Assembly: GCA_023657425.1 (NCBI GenBank) | Contig: JAGTJW010000002.1 | Location: 610,431-674,430, forward strand | Length of the DNA: 64,000 bases | Reading direction: 5' to 3' | Origin: Ideonella sp. WA131b | GTDB taxonomy: Bacteria > Pseudomonadota > Gammaproteobacteria > Burkholderiales > Burkholderiaceae_C | Shown here: piece after piece, positions 15,928 through 24,846 of the stretch | Position numbering within the stretch: the first letter of the stretch is position 1 | How the letters are laid out: every line of letters begins with the position of its first letter | Notes under the pieces: generated by a model | Databases searched by the model: none | Seen by the model: the letters and a program-made list of their open reading frames with translations, nothing else | What the model was told of the DNA's origin: nothing | Translations under genes and position numbers: made by a program

Positions 15928-17382
15928 ATGAAGCGCAACACCGTCGACCGTTCCCTGCCCCGCAAAGTGACGGCCGCCCTGTGCTGTGGCGCCCTCGGCC
16001 TGGGGCCTGCGTCACTGCGGGCCGGCGACCTGAACACCGAGGTGAACAACATGTTCAACAGCCTGGGCAGCATCGGCAACTACACCGCGCCGGGGGCGTT
16101 TCGTGGGCAGACCTTCAACACCTACACCGGCGGCAACCTGTTCATGCGCGCGCCGAACAAGGTTTACCAGCTCGCAGCCGTCCAGTTCCCCAGCGCGCGG
16201 GCCGGCTGCGGCGGCATCGACGTGTTCGGCGGTTCCTTCTCGCACATCTCGGCGGCCGAGTTCAAGAACATGCTGCGCAACATCACCGCGGCGCTGCCGG
16301 GCATCGCGTTCCAGCTGGCGCTGGAGTCGGTCTCGCCGCTGCTGGGTGGGCTGACCAAGTGGGCCAAGGGCCTGGAGACCTGGATCAACAACGCGCGCAT
16401 CAATTCCTGCGAGACCGCAAAGGCCATCGTCAGCACGGCCGCCGAAGCCGCGGGTTTCAGTTCGCAGGAGGCCTGTTCCGATCTGGCCATCGAGATGGGC
16501 CTGGAGACCGATCGGGATGCCGCGCGCCGCCGCTGTGCGACCGACCGACCCAGCATCCTGGCATCGGCCCGATCGTCGGGCGATGCCAACATCCGCAACA
16601 AGGCGCCCTTCGTCGGCAACCTGACCTGGAAGGCGCTGCAGCGCACCGGCACCTTTCTCGACGACCCGGAGCGCGAGCTCATCATGAGCATCGTCGGCAC
16701 GGTGATCTTCTACCCCGAGGACGCTGCGCGTGACCCCGAACCCATCGCGCCGACGATCACCTCGATCAGCCAGTTGCTGTACGGCCAGGCGGCGGGCACC
16801 GGCACCAACGTCACACAGCATCTGCTCCGGTGCAACAACTTCACCGACTGCGACGTGGTGACGCTCAACACCAGCTACACCCACACGCCCTTCACCGCCC
16901 GGGTCGAGACCATGATGCGCTCGATCGCGGACAAGATCGCCACGCGCACGGCGATCCCGAACAACTCGGCCGAGGTCGGCTTCGTCAACCAGACCACCGA
17001 GCCGGTCTACAAGATGCTCTCGATCGGAGCGACGATCCCCGGCTCGGGGCTGTCCGACAGCCTGATCGCGCAGTACCGCGACGTGATCGCGGCCGACTAC
17101 GCCTACGTCTTCCTGGAGCGGAACCTTCGCGTGGGCATGGCAGCCCTCGACAAGGACTACACCCTGCAGCAGACCCAGCGCGATCGCGCCAACCTGGTGA
17201 GGCAACGGGCCCAGGCCATGCTGCTGCAGTTGTCGCAGGAGAAGAACCTTCTGTACCAGAAGGTCGGCTCGTTCCGCGCGGTGTCCAGCCACCTTGAACA
17301 GCTCGAGCGGCAACTGCGGTCCAGCATGCCCCAGCACGTGATGGACATGCTCGGGCAGCAGGCGGCCTTCCAGGCCCGCTGA
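15928..17382 (+). CDS. traH: TraH, F-type conjugative pilus assembly protein
   Basis: A 484-aa protein of the TraH family, a periplasmic/outer-membrane-associated component of F-type mating-pair formation. It starts at the ATG at 15928 (MKRNTVDRSLPRK), preceded by AGAGGAG 6 nt upstream; a TTG further up (15907) is less likely. A signal peptide spans about 12-33. Family hallmarks seen are GNYTAPGAFRGQTFNTYTGG, ARAGCGGIDVFGGSFSHI, CETAKAIVSTAAEAAGF and FVGNLTWKALQR. The C-terminal 90 residues are predicted to be coiled coil (QQTQRDRANLVRQRAQAM and what follows). It sits between traF and traG as in F. The length is normal, so this gene looks intact despite the partial operon. Confidence 0.93.
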   Translation: MKRNTVDRSLPRKVTAALCCGALGLGPASLRAGDLNTEVNNMFNSLGSIGNYTAPGAFRGQTFNTYTGGNLFMRAPNKVYQLAAVQFPSARAGCGGIDVFGGSFSHISAAEFKNMLRNITAALPGIAFQLALESVSPLLGGLTKWAKGLETWINNARINSCETAKAIVSTAAEAAGFSSQEACSDLAIEMGLETDRDAARRRCATDRPSILASARSSGDANIRNKAPFVGNLTWKALQRTGTFLDDPERELIMSIVGTVIFYPEDAARDPEPIAPTITSISQLLYGQAAGTGTNVTQHLLRCNNFTDCDVVTLNTSYTHTPFTARVETMMRSIADKIATRTAIPNNSAEVGFVNQTTEPVYKMLSIGATIPGSGLSDSLIAQYRDVIAADYAYVFLERNLRVGMAALDKDYTLQQTQRDRANLVRQRAQAMLLQLSQEKNLLYQKVGSFRAVSSHLEQLERQLRSSMPQHVMDMLGQQAAFQAR

Positions 17383-17459
17383 TACCGAGCCAGGCAGGAC
17401 CGTCGCCTTCCGGCACCGCGCCAGCAATCCGGAGGTCGGCCCTTCCCCAGGAGCACCCA

Positions 17460-20234
17460 ATGTGGGAGATCTACGCCTACCAGAACGCCGACAGCCTGTT
17501 CGGCATCTTCAACGCCGCGGCAGCCATCCATGGCTCCAGCGACTACATGGCGGCGGTTGCCGCCGTGGCTTTCTGCGGTTTCATTGCGGCGCTGGTGGCC
17601 TACGCCTTCGCGCCAGAGAAGCTGCAGGGCTGGAAGTGGCTGGCCACGGTACTGCTGGTGTTCTCGGTGCTCATCATGCCGCGGGTGACCGTGGGCGTCG
17701 TCGACAAGACCGGGGGCTCCGCCGTGAAGGTGGTGGCCAACGTTCCGTTCGGCGTGGCCTTCCTCGGCAGCGTGACCAGCACGGTCGGGCACACGCTCAC
17801 GGGCTTGTTCGAGACCGCCTTCCAGGTCATCCCGGGGGTCGGCGCCCTGCCGAGCGAACTGAGCTACGAGAAGAACGGCCTGATGTTCGGCAACCGCCTC
17901 ATCCGGGAGACAGGCAGCGTGGCCTTCCAGGACCCGAACCTCCGCACCGACCTGGTCAACTTCATCCACAACTGCACGATGTACGACCTGATCGACGGCA
18001 CGGTCGATCCGGGCACGTTCTCGAGTTCTGACGACGTGTGGGCGTTGATGGCGTCGCCCAACCCGGCCCGTTTCACGACACTGACCAGCGCCAGCGCGAT
18101 CACCGTCGACACCTGCCCGAACGCCTACACGAACCTCAATGGCCGGCTGCCGGCCCAGCTGACACGCATCCAGGGCAAGTTGGCGTTCCAGCTGAACCCG
18201 ACGCTGCCGACCGCGGCCGCCAATGCCGCCATAGCCGGGCAGATCCAGCAGGCCTACCTGAAGAACAGCATCGCCACCGCCGCCGCGACGGCGGCCGACC
18301 TCATCCGCCAGAACGCGGTGCTGAATGCGATCAACGACACCAGCAAGATCGTCGGGCAGAAGGTGAACGACCCGGCCGCCATGGTGCTGGCCGTCGGGCG
18401 GGCGCAGTCGGTGGCGCAGCAGAACGCCAGCTGGCTGAACGCCGGCAAGGTCGCCGAGCAGGCGTTGCCAGTGTTCCGCAACGTCATTGAGGCCATCACC
18501 TACGCACTGTTCCCGCTGCTCGTCCTGCTGATGCTGCTGACCAGCGGGCGCGAGACGATGCTGGCTTTCAAGGGCTACGCTGCGGTGCTGATCTGGATCC
18601 AGCTTTGGCCGCCGCTCTACGCGGTGCTCAACTACATGGCGTCGATCTACGCCGCCTACGATCTGGCGGCAGCGGCCGACCTGGGCAGCGGCGCCAAGGC
18701 GCTGTCGCTGCAGACGGCCTCGACGATCTACTCCCGGGCGATCTCCGGCGAGGCCGTGGTCGGCTACCTGGCCATCAGCATCCCGCTCATTGCCTGGGCA
18801 GCGCTCAAACGGATGGAGACCTTCGGCACCGCGCTGGTCGGCGGCCTCTCGGGCCTGCAGTCGATGGTGGCCGGCGCCACGGCAGGTGCCGCCGCTGGCA
18901 ACCTGAGCATGGGCAATGTCTCGATGGACCAGATCCGGCTCGCGCCGAACCGGACCTCCGCCTTCATGAGCAACTGGCAGAACGACATCAGCGGCAACAC
19001 GTTCTCGTCGAACATGCTGACCGGCAAGACGGCCGTGAGCCTGCTGCGCAACCAGGGCTATGCGTCTCGGGTCGTATCGATGCGCGTGAGCGAGCAGGAC
19101 GTGCAGGACGCCAGCCGCCAGGTCGACGCAGCCCGCAGCGAGGCGGTCGCCGCCAGCACCGAACGTTCGGCGGTGCTGTCCGAGGCGTTCACAAAGGGCT
19201 TGGCAAAGCTGAAGTCATCGCGGAGCAGCGCGGGGGCGACGTCCAGCAGCTTCGAGCAGTTGGGGCAGACGCTGAACCGGCTGGACCAGATCACGCGGAG
19301 CGTCGCCGACAGCACTGGCATGTCTCAGTCGCAAGTTGCAAACATAGCCTTCGGCGCAGCCGCACACCTGGGACTGACCACCGCAGTCGCTGGCGGAAAG
19401 CTCAATGCCACAGCAGACAAGAGCTACTTGTCGGGCCTGACAGCGCAGGAGCAGAAGGTGCTCGGCAGCATGACCAGCGAGCAACTCAGCGAGTTCAAGC
19501 AGTTCGGCGATCGGGTGTCCAGAGATTCGAGCTTCTCGACTGCGGTTGCGGCCGACGCACGTGAAGCCACGGAGATCGCGTCACGCATCAGTTCATCTGC
19601 CACCCGGACCACCCGTGCTGAAGCTGCGCTGGCGCAAAGAACCAGCTACTCCGAACGGCTGGCCACTGCGCTTGAGAGGGGCGAAGTCATCTCCATTGAC
19701 CTGGCCCAGGATCCACATAACCTCGCCATGTTCACCCGCTACGCTGAGCAGTACGGAGGCACCAGTGCGGCGGCGCAAGCGCTCTTTGAAGCCGAACTCG
19801 CACGTCGAGCCCTCGGGCCGAATCGAACATTCACGGATGGGACTGGCGTGCCAGTGACGTTCGGGTCGCTCCCTACCGAGCATCTTCGCCAGTCGGCAAT
19901 CGTGGACTCGACGGTCGATGTACCCGGCATGCGCAAAGACTCTGATGCCGCCGTCAGGAGAATTCGCGGGAATCCCTCTCCACCAACTGCACCCGCCGAG
20001 TCGCCGGAGCTGCGCCGAGATCAAATGCAAACTGAGGCGACGGCGCTTCGGCAACGCGCCGGAGCGCAGGCAGATCAGCTAGGTCGAAACATCGAAGCCG
20101 ACCGAGCCGAAGACGGCACCCTCGTGCCGCGTAGATCCTTGCTGAAGCAGTCCGCCAAGCAAGTGGGCAAAGATGCTGCTACCACGGCCGAGAGCGCAGC
20201 CGATGCCGTCAAGGACATCCTGAAGCGGAAGTAG
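17460..20234 (+). CDS. traG: TraG, F-type mating-pair stabilisation and pilus assembly protein
   Basis: A 924-aa inner-membrane protein of the TraG_N family (F-type TraG, not the VirD4-like coupling protein of the same name). The first part has several membrane segments (for example ATVLLVFSVLIMPRVTVGVV near 62-81 and ALFPLLVLLMLLTSG near 350), and RMETFGTALVGGLSGLQSMV near 459 ends the membrane region. From about 500 on it is a soluble Ser/Ala/Gln-rich, largely helical domain, which in F acts in mating-pair stabilisation and entry exclusion. The last 100 residues are charged (NIEADRAEDGTLVPRRSLLKQ). The ATG at 17460 follows CCAGGAGCACCCA. It is the last tra gene present; no coupling protein, relaxase or T4SS ATPase follows. 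Confidence 0.92.
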   Translation: MWEIYAYQNADSLFGIFNAAAAIHGSSDYMAAVAAVAFCGFIAALVAYAFAPEKLQGWKWLATVLLVFSVLIMPRVTVGVVDKTGGSAVKVVANVPFGVAFLGSVTSTVGHTLTGLFETAFQVIPGVGALPSELSYEKNGLMFGNRLIRETGSVAFQDPNLRTDLVNFIHNCTMYDLIDGTVDPGTFSSSDDVWALMASPNPARFTTLTSASAITVDTCPNAYTNLNGRLPAQLTRIQGKLAFQLNPTLPTAAANAAIAGQIQQAYLKNSIATAAATAADLIRQNAVLNAINDTSKIVGQKVNDPAAMVLAVGRAQSVAQQNASWLNAGKVAEQALPVFRNVIEAITYALFPLLVLLMLLTSGRETMLAFKGYAAVLIWIQLWPPLYAVLNYMASIYAAYDLAAAADLGSGAKALSLQTASTIYSRAISGEAVVGYLAISIPLIAWAALKRMETFGTALVGGLSGLQSMVAGATAGAAAGNLSMGNVSMDQIRLAPNRTSAFMSNWQNDISGNTFSSNMLTGKTAVSLLRNQGYASRVVSMRVSEQDVQDASRQVDAARSEAVAASTERSAVLSEAFTKGLAKLKSSRSSAGATSSSFEQLGQTLNRLDQITRSVADSTGMSQSQVANIAFGAAAHLGLTTAVAGGKLNATADKSYLSGLTAQEQKVLGSMTSEQLSEFKQFGDRVSRDSSFSTAVAADAREATEIASRISSSATRTTRAEAALAQRTSYSERLATALERGEVISIDLAQDPHNLAMFTRYAEQYGGTSAAAQALFEAELARRALGPNRTFTDGTGVPVTFGSLPTEHLRQSAIVDSTVDVPGMRKDSDAAVRRIRGNPSPPTAPAESPELRRDQMQTEATALRQRAGAQADQLGRNIEADRAEDGTLVPRRSLLKQSAKQVGKDAATTAESAADAVKDILKRK

Positions 20235-20558
20235 TCAGGAGAGCCGATCGGGATCGAACATGTGCTTGTCCGGATCGCCATCGGAAGGCTTCATGAAGGG
20301 CGGATGACCTCGGTCTCGCCAATAGTTGGCCGACAACGATCTTGGGGAAGTTGATCCTGACGTGTCGAGAAGCTCGTCAGACAACTGACCGCGCTCAGAA
20401 CCCTTGCGCCGACGAGCCAGCAAGGCCGCCACCGGCAGCGCGAAGAGAACTCCCACGAACGCCATCGTGACCCTCGTAGAGGTGTCATCGCCCGCCGCGG
20501 CGATCACGCCAATCATCGCGCCGAGAGCGATAACTGCGGCAAACAGGACCAGTCGCAT
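20235..20558 (-). CDS. Small membrane protein of unknown function
   Basis: A 107-aa protein beginning MRLVLFAAVIALGAMIGVI with two hydrophobic segments (about 2-22 and 28-48) followed by a basic stretch (LLARRRKGSERG) and a polar tail. I do not recognise it. Its stop codon directly abuts the end of traG (20234) on the opposite strand, so the two genes converge with no space for a separate terminator. It lies within the island between traG and the integrase. The ATG at 20558 is chosen over an upstream GTG because it puts the first helix at the N terminus, but no clear ribosome site was identified. An island housekeeping or exclusion role is possible but unsupported. Confidence 0.5.
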   Translation of the reverse strand: MRLVLFAAVIALGAMIGVIAAAGDDTSTRVTMAFVGVLFALPVAALLARRRKGSERGQLSDELLDTSGSTSPRSLSANYWRDRGHPPFMKPSDGDPDKHMFDPDRLS

Positions 20559-20723
20559 GGGTGCCACCAAAGCTGTAGGCAATCAAAGTGTCGGACATTT
20601 CTTGGAGTGGCGCGGATACAAACGGTTCGTCGCTGCCATCGAGTACGGGACTCTTGGGCTATGGCTTCGGCCGCGAAGCCCGCCCCTTACACGATGCGCC
20701 AGCTGCCGAATGCGCTATGAACC

Positions 20724-21965
20724 CTATGCGGCTTGCGCTGAACGCTCTGCTGAGTGCCTCCGTCTGAGTTCGTCCAAGTAGTCCGCCCAGGCCTTCATCA
20801 TGTCGCGCCGCTGCTCGATGAACTCTGCCCTGTCGTAGGCAGCGCCCAGCGGGCCGGACTTCCCATGTGCCAACTGGGCCTCGATCACGTCCGGCGCCAC
20901 GTTGAGCCGCTCCACCATCACGGTACGGGCCATCGCCCGGAATCCATGGGGAGTCATCGTCTCGTTGTCGAAGCCTAGCCGGCGCAGGGCAACGCGGACC
21001 GTGTTCTCGCTCATCGGCCGCTTGGCACTGATCAGGGACGGAAACACGTATCGCCCTCGGCCGGTCAGCGGCATCAGGTCCTTCAGAGCGTCTACAGCCT
21101 GGGTGGCGAGCGGAACCAGATGCGGCCTTCCGTTGATCTTCTCCAGCTTCGTCCGCTTCATCTTGGCGGAGGGAATCGCCCACATCTTTGCCTCGAGATC
21201 CAGCTCGGCCCACTCCATCTGCCGGATGTTCCCTGGCCGCTGGAAGAGCAGCGCCGACAGAAGCAGTGCCGCCCGGGTAACGGGGTGACCGTGGTAGCCG
21301 TCGATCGCGCGCATCAAGTCGCCGACCTGATCCGGTTTGACGATCGCCGAGACGTGTCTGGTCAGCACCGGCTTCAGTGCGCCGCGCAGATCCGAAGCGG
21401 GGCTGCGCTCACAACGTCCGGTGGCAACGCCGTATCGAAACACCTGCCCGCAGGCTTCCAGCAGAGAGTGAGGCAGTTCGCGCGTGCCACGTGCCTCGAC
21501 GCGCCGCAGCGTCTGCAGCAGCATCGGTGCGCCGATCTGGGAGAGCGGAAGCTTGCCCAGCCAGGGGAAGATGTCCTTCTCGAGGCGCTCCATCCAGCGC
21601 TTGGCGTAGTGATCGCTCCAGCCGACCTTCTTGGTCGCGTGGAACTCACGCGCGGTCACCTCGAAGCTGGCGTTGGCGTCGAACCGGGAACTGAGGCGCT
21701 CCACCTGCCGCGTGAGCACCGGATCTGCGCCGGACTGATGTTGCTTGCGCGCATCATCACGTGCGACCCTGGCCTCCTTCAGACCCAGATCTGGATAGGC
21801 CCCGAGGGCAAGGCGCTTCTCCTTCCCGTCGAAGCGGTACTTCCAGAACCAGCGCTTGGACCCAGAGGGCGAGACCTCCAGGTACAGACCGCCGGAATCG
21901 GCCAGGCGCACGCGGGGCCTACCCGCGTCGCAACTCGCGTTCTTGCACTGCTTGTCGGTGAGCAT
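20724..21965 (-). CDS. Tyrosine recombinase (DUF4102-type island integrase) next to tRNA-His
   Basis: A 413-aa site-specific recombinase. The N-terminal arm-binding domain shows the P4-integrase pattern (RLADSGGLYLEVSPSGSKRW, then RLALGAYPDLGLKEAR), followed by a core-binding and a catalytic domain. Catalytic residues are visible: the first Arg in LLFQRPGNIRQMEW, the H-x-x-R box TPHGFRAMART, and the nucleophile Tyr in GAAYDRAEFIEQR. The ATG at 21965 gives MLTDKQCKNASCDAG, the usual start for this family; the longer frame to 22070 crosses the repeat region. The gene starts 172 bp from the encoded 3' CCA of tRNA-His and reads away from it, the standard arrangement for an element integrated in the tRNA 3' end. 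It looks complete. Confidence 0.93.
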   Translation of the reverse strand: MLTDKQCKNASCDAGRPRVRLADSGGLYLEVSPSGSKRWFWKYRFDGKEKRLALGAYPDLGLKEARVARDDARKQHQSGADPVLTRQVERLSSRFDANASFEVTAREFHATKKVGWSDHYAKRWMERLEKDIFPWLGKLPLSQIGAPMLLQTLRRVEARGTRELPHSLLEACGQVFRYGVATGRCERSPASDLRGALKPVLTRHVSAIVKPDQVGDLMRAIDGYHGHPVTRAALLLSALLFQRPGNIRQMEWAELDLEAKMWAIPSAKMKRTKLEKINGRPHLVPLATQAVDALKDLMPLTGRGRYVFPSLISAKRPMSENTVRVALRRLGFDNETMTPHGFRAMARTVMVERLNVAPDVIEAQLAHGKSGPLGAAYDRAEFIEQRRDMMKAWADYLDELRRRHSAERSAQAA

Positions 21966-22025
21966 GGGGGAACAAAACGTCAAATGGCTGCGAACACGCC
22001 ATTTGTTCCCCCAGATGTTCCCCCA
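21965..22025. repeat. Ten-bp repeats around the integrase start, probable recombinase or regulator sites
   Basis: TGTTCCCCCA occurs at 22004-22013 and 22016-22025 (direct, 12 bp apart) and inverted as TGGGGGAACA at 21965-21974, touching the integrase start codon. Between them AAATGGC (21982-21988) and GCCATTT (21998-22004) form another inverted repeat. The position between the tRNA attachment site and int suggests arm-type integrase or excisionase sites that also control int expression. Confidence 0.6.
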
Positions 22026-22137
22026 ACTTCGCTGCGCTGCCGTGGGACGACAGGAGCCTTCCTGACTCAAGCGACTGTCTAAGTCGTTGATTTAGCGGGA
22101 AGTTCGGTCCGGCATGGGACCGAGTGAAACGCTGGGA

Positions 22138-22214
22138 TGGGGTGGCTGATGGGACTCGAACCCACGACGACCAGAATCACAATCTGGGACTCTACCAACT
22201 GAGCTACAGCCACC
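22138..22214 (-). tRNA. tRNA-His (anticodon GTG)
   Basis: A complete cloverleaf on the minus strand. The acceptor stem GTGGCTG pairs with CAGCCAC; the D-loop segment TAGCTCAGTTGG, the anticodon loop TTGTGAT (GTG, His) and the T-arm GGGTTCGAGTCCC are all present. The extra 5' G (position 22214) opposite C73 is the hallmark of tRNA-His, and the CCA tail is encoded (22138-22140). Its 3' end is the presumed integration site of the island on its left. Confidence 0.97.
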
Positions 22215-22227
22215 GTCGAAGCGCGAG

Positions 22228-22233
22228 AGTATA
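22228..22233 (-). promoter_or_regulatory. Possible -10 element for tRNA-His
   Basis: TATACT on the minus strand lies 13 bp upstream of the tRNA 5' end, a normal distance for a stable RNA promoter. No clear -35 is seen. A GC-rich stem overlapping the ppiD stop codon lies immediately upstream. Confidence 0.4.
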
Positions 22234-22244
22234 GAGGCAGGGCC

Positions 22245-24152
22245 TCAGCGGCCACTGCCTTCGGTGTCGGTCTGCATGCGCACACCGGGCTCGATGCGCG
22301 CCTTGAAGCGCGAGCGCAAAGACGCCAGGTAGGCGTCGGACTCGGCCGCCCCCCAGGCCTGCGCGTAACGTTCGCGCAGCATCGCGTCGGCACCCGCGGC
22401 GGGCTCGCGCGGCAGCACCTGGGTGACGCGCAGCACCAGGTAACCGGCGGCCTGGAGGTCGACGCCGACGATGGCCGGCAGCGTGCGCGCATCGGCACCC
22501 ATCACGGCGTCCAGCACCGAGTCCGGCGCGCCTTGCGTGTCCACGCGCGAGAGCACCGCGGTCGGCCCCGGCAGCGACTCGGCCGGGTTCTGGCGCAAGG
22601 CCTGCACGCGGGCCTCGCCGGCCTGACGCGCCAGCACCCGGCTGCGCTCGGTGATCAGACTCTCTCGCACGAGCGCCTTGACCTCGGCCAGCGGGCGCAC
22701 CCTGGCCGGGCTGTGGCTGACGATGCGCGCCGCCACCAGCTGGTTGCTGCCGGTCTCCACCGCATCGGTGTTGCGTTTGCCCTCGATGGACTCGGTCGAG
22801 AACACCGCGTCCAGCAGCTTGGGCGACGCCAGAAGCCCGCTCGCGCCCGGTGCGGGCGTTCGGGTGACGGTGGCCGTCTGCTTCGGCAGCTTCAGCTTGT
22901 CGGCCGCCGGCTGCAGCGAGTCGGACTGCTCGTAGACGATGTCGGTGAAGGCCTGAGAGACCTTGGCCCACTCGGCGCGGGCCAGCTGCAGCCGCAGCTC
23001 GGCCTCGATCTCCGCCCGCACGCTGGCGAAGGGCTTGCTCTGGCCGCCGCGCACGGCCGTGACGGTGAGGAAGTGGTAACCGAAGTCGGTCTCGAAGACC
23101 TCGCTGATCTCGCCCGGCTTGAGTCGGAACGCCGCGTCCTCGAAGGGCTTGACCATGGCACCGCGGCCAAAGAAGTCGAGATCGCCGCCCTGCGCGGCCG
23201 AGCCTTCGTCCTGCGAGTGGCGGCGCGCGATCTCGGCAAAACGCTTCGGTTCCTTGCGCGCTTCCGCCAGCAGTTCCTCGGCACGGGCCCGGGCCTTGGC
23301 CTTGTCGGCCTTCGAGGCCGAGGCATCGGCCTTGATGAGCACGTGGCTGGCACGGCGCTCCTCGGGCGTGCCGAATCGAGCGGGGTTGTCAGCGTAGAAC
23401 TTGCGCAGCTCCTCCTCGCCCACGGTCTGGCGGGCAGCCAGGGTCGCCAGGTCCAGCACCAGGTACTCGATCTGCGCCTGCTCCGCCGCCCGGAAATCGG
23501 CCTGGCGCGCGTTGTAGTGGGCCTCGATCTCGGCATCGCTCGGGTTCACCTGCGCGCGGAAAGCCGCCGGCGCGAAACGCTGCACCTGCACCTCGCGGCG
23601 CTGCAGCAGCGGGTTGAGCGTGGCATCGGCGATGGCCGGCGTGGCCAGGGCGGTGCGCGCGGTGCCGAGCACCACCTGCTGGGCCGCGAGGTCGCCACGC
23701 AGCTGCAGCGCGAACATCTCCGAGCTGAGGCCCTGCGCGGCCAGCTGCTCACGGCTGACGCTGCCGTCGGGATTGCGGATGCCGGCGAACTGCGGATCGG
23801 TCGCAAACAAGCGGCGCAGGCGGTCGTCGGACGGCGCCAGGTGCATCGCCCGGCCGGCCGCGTCCAGCACACGCTCGCGCACCAGGCCCTCCAGCGTCGC
23901 CGCGCGTGCGGCGTCGGTGTCCAGGCCTGTGGCGTTCGGGTTCTCGCGCCGCTGGCGGTCAACGGCACGCTGGTGGGCACGCTCCCACTCGGCGCGGGTG
24001 ATCGAGCGGCCGTCGACCCGGGCGACGCTGGCGTTGCTGCCATCGCGGAACTGCGTGTAGCCCTCGACGCCGAAGAACACGAACGACGGGATGATCAGCA
24101 GCAGCAACGCACCCAACACGATTCGGGTGTTGTTGCGGACGAAATCGAACAT
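22245..24152 (-). CDS. ppiD: Peptidyl-prolyl cis-trans isomerase D, periplasmic folding factor
   Basis: A 635-aa membrane-anchored chaperone that helps newly exported proteins leave the Sec translocon and fold. The ATG at 24152 gives the typical start MFDFVRNNTRIVLG with a single membrane anchor at about 10-30. A SurA_N-like chaperone region follows, and a parvulin (PpiC) domain spans about 266-370 (RRASHVLIKAD, GGDLDFFGRGAMVKPFEDAAF, TDFGYHFLTVT). The C-terminal region is another chaperone-like segment. The length matches family members. In this order PpiD lies downstream of hupB and tRNA-Val, as is common in gammaproteobacteria and betaproteobacteria (lon-hup-ppiD neighbourhood). An in-frame GTG/ATG at 24185 would add 11 residues and is less likely. 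Confidence 0.95.
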   Translation of the reverse strand: MFDFVRNNTRIVLGALLLLIIPSFVFFGVEGYTQFRDGSNASVARVDGRSITRAEWERAHQRAVDRQRRENPNATGLDTDAARAATLEGLVRERVLDAAGRAMHLAPSDDRLRRLFATDPQFAGIRNPDGSVSREQLAAQGLSSEMFALQLRGDLAAQQVVLGTARTALATPAIADATLNPLLQRREVQVQRFAPAAFRAQVNPSDAEIEAHYNARQADFRAAEQAQIEYLVLDLATLAARQTVGEEELRKFYADNPARFGTPEERRASHVLIKADASASKADKAKARARAEELLAEARKEPKRFAEIARRHSQDEGSAAQGGDLDFFGRGAMVKPFEDAAFRLKPGEISEVFETDFGYHFLTVTAVRGGQSKPFASVRAEIEAELRLQLARAEWAKVSQAFTDIVYEQSDSLQPAADKLKLPKQTATVTRTPAPGASGLLASPKLLDAVFSTESIEGKRNTDAVETGSNQLVAARIVSHSPARVRPLAEVKALVRESLITERSRVLARQAGEARVQALRQNPAESLPGPTAVLSRVDTQGAPDSVLDAVMGADARTLPAIVGVDLQAAGYLVLRVTQVLPREPAAGADAMLRERYAQAWGAAESDAYLASLRSRFKARIEPGVRMQTDTEGSGR

Positions 24153-24308
24153 GAAGTGGAACCTCGGGCCAACGGATGTGGCCATGCGCGTCGACGGGAC
24201 TGCAGGATGCGGCCGCTCGCAGGCTGGCCGCCACCCCGCTCATGCTTGAGCGGGCGCGGATTCTACGCAGCAGCGCTCCCTAACCCGCTTCGGGCCGGGA
24301 GGGTGTGG

Positions 24309-24384
24309 TGGTGGGTGCTGACGGGTTCGAACCGCCGACCTACGCCTTGTAAGGGCGCCGCTCTACCGACTGAGCTAAGCACCC
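24309..24384 (-). tRNA. tRNA-Val (anticodon TAC)
   Basis: A complete cloverleaf on the minus strand: acceptor GGGTGCT pairs with AGCACCC, the D-arm is TAGCTCAGTCGGTAGAGC, the anticodon loop CTTACAA gives anticodon TAC (Val), and the T-arm is CGGTTCGAACCCG. The discriminator A and an encoded CCA (24309-24311) are present. It lies between hupB and ppiD on the same strand. Confidence 0.97.
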
Positions 24385-24411
24385 GGTGGCCTTGGCGGCC
24401 TGCGCGCGCCG

Positions 24412-24432
24412 GGCCCGCGCCGGGGGCGGGCC
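24412..24432 (-). terminator. GC-rich stem-loop after hupB
   Basis: A perfect 7-bp stem (GGCCCGC/GCGGGCC) with a 7-nt loop directly follows the hupB stop codon. There is no U-tract, so it may serve as an mRNA 3'-end stabiliser or processing signal rather than a classical terminator; tRNA-Val follows 27 bp downstream. Confidence 0.35.
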
Positions 24433-24702
24433 TCAGAGCGCGTCGCGAAGGCCCTTGCCGGGGCGGAACTTCGGGACCTTGGCCGCCTTGATCTTGATCG
24501 CCGCGCCGGTGCGCGGGTTGCGCCCGGTGCGTGCGGCGCGCTTGGGCGCCGTGAAAGTGCCGAAGCCGGTGATGGTGACGCTCTCCCCCTTCTTGAGCGT
24601 CTTCTTCACGGCGCCGATCAGGGCCTCCAGTGACCGCGACGCCGCGGCCTTGGAGATGTCGGCTTGCGTGGCGATGTGTTCGATCAGTTCACTCTTGTTC
24701 AC
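24433..24702 (-). CDS. hupB: DNA-binding protein HU
   Basis: An 89-aa histone-like protein that bends and compacts DNA as a dimer. The GTG start at 24702 gives (M)[17 protein letters not shown], the classic HU N terminus; the longer frame upstream is not part of the protein. The HU signature [21 protein letters not shown] (residues about 46-66) covers the DNA-contacting arm with its conserved proline. The length is normal for the family. Its own promoter is visible at 24783-24812. It is followed by tRNA-Val and ppiD on the same strand. Confidence 0.96.
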   Translation of the reverse strand: MNKSELIEHIATQADISKAAASRSLEALIGAVKKTLKKGESVTITGFGTFTAPKRAARTGRNPRTGAAIKIKAAKVPKFRPGKGLRDAL

Positions 24703-24782
24703 GTCGCGGGTCCCCTGTAGGCGGCATGTCTGGTGGCGGGCGCGACGTCCCTCGTCGCAGCGCAGCGTCACGGGCCGCGGGC

Positions 24783-24812
24783 ATTACAGCGCCCGCGTCG
24801 AATGGGTGTCAA
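24783..24812 (-). promoter_or_regulatory. Sigma-70 promoter of hupB
   Basis: On the minus strand TTGACA (24807-24812, perfect -35) is followed after 18 bp by TGTAAT (24783-24788, 5/6 to the -10 consensus). It lies about 80 bp upstream of the hupB start, with no other gene between. This is one of the best sigma-70 promoters in the window, as expected for a highly expressed HU gene. Confidence 0.7.
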
Positions 24813-24846
24813 GCAGGGCCGGGATTCTAGGTGCAAAGGGCGTCGC

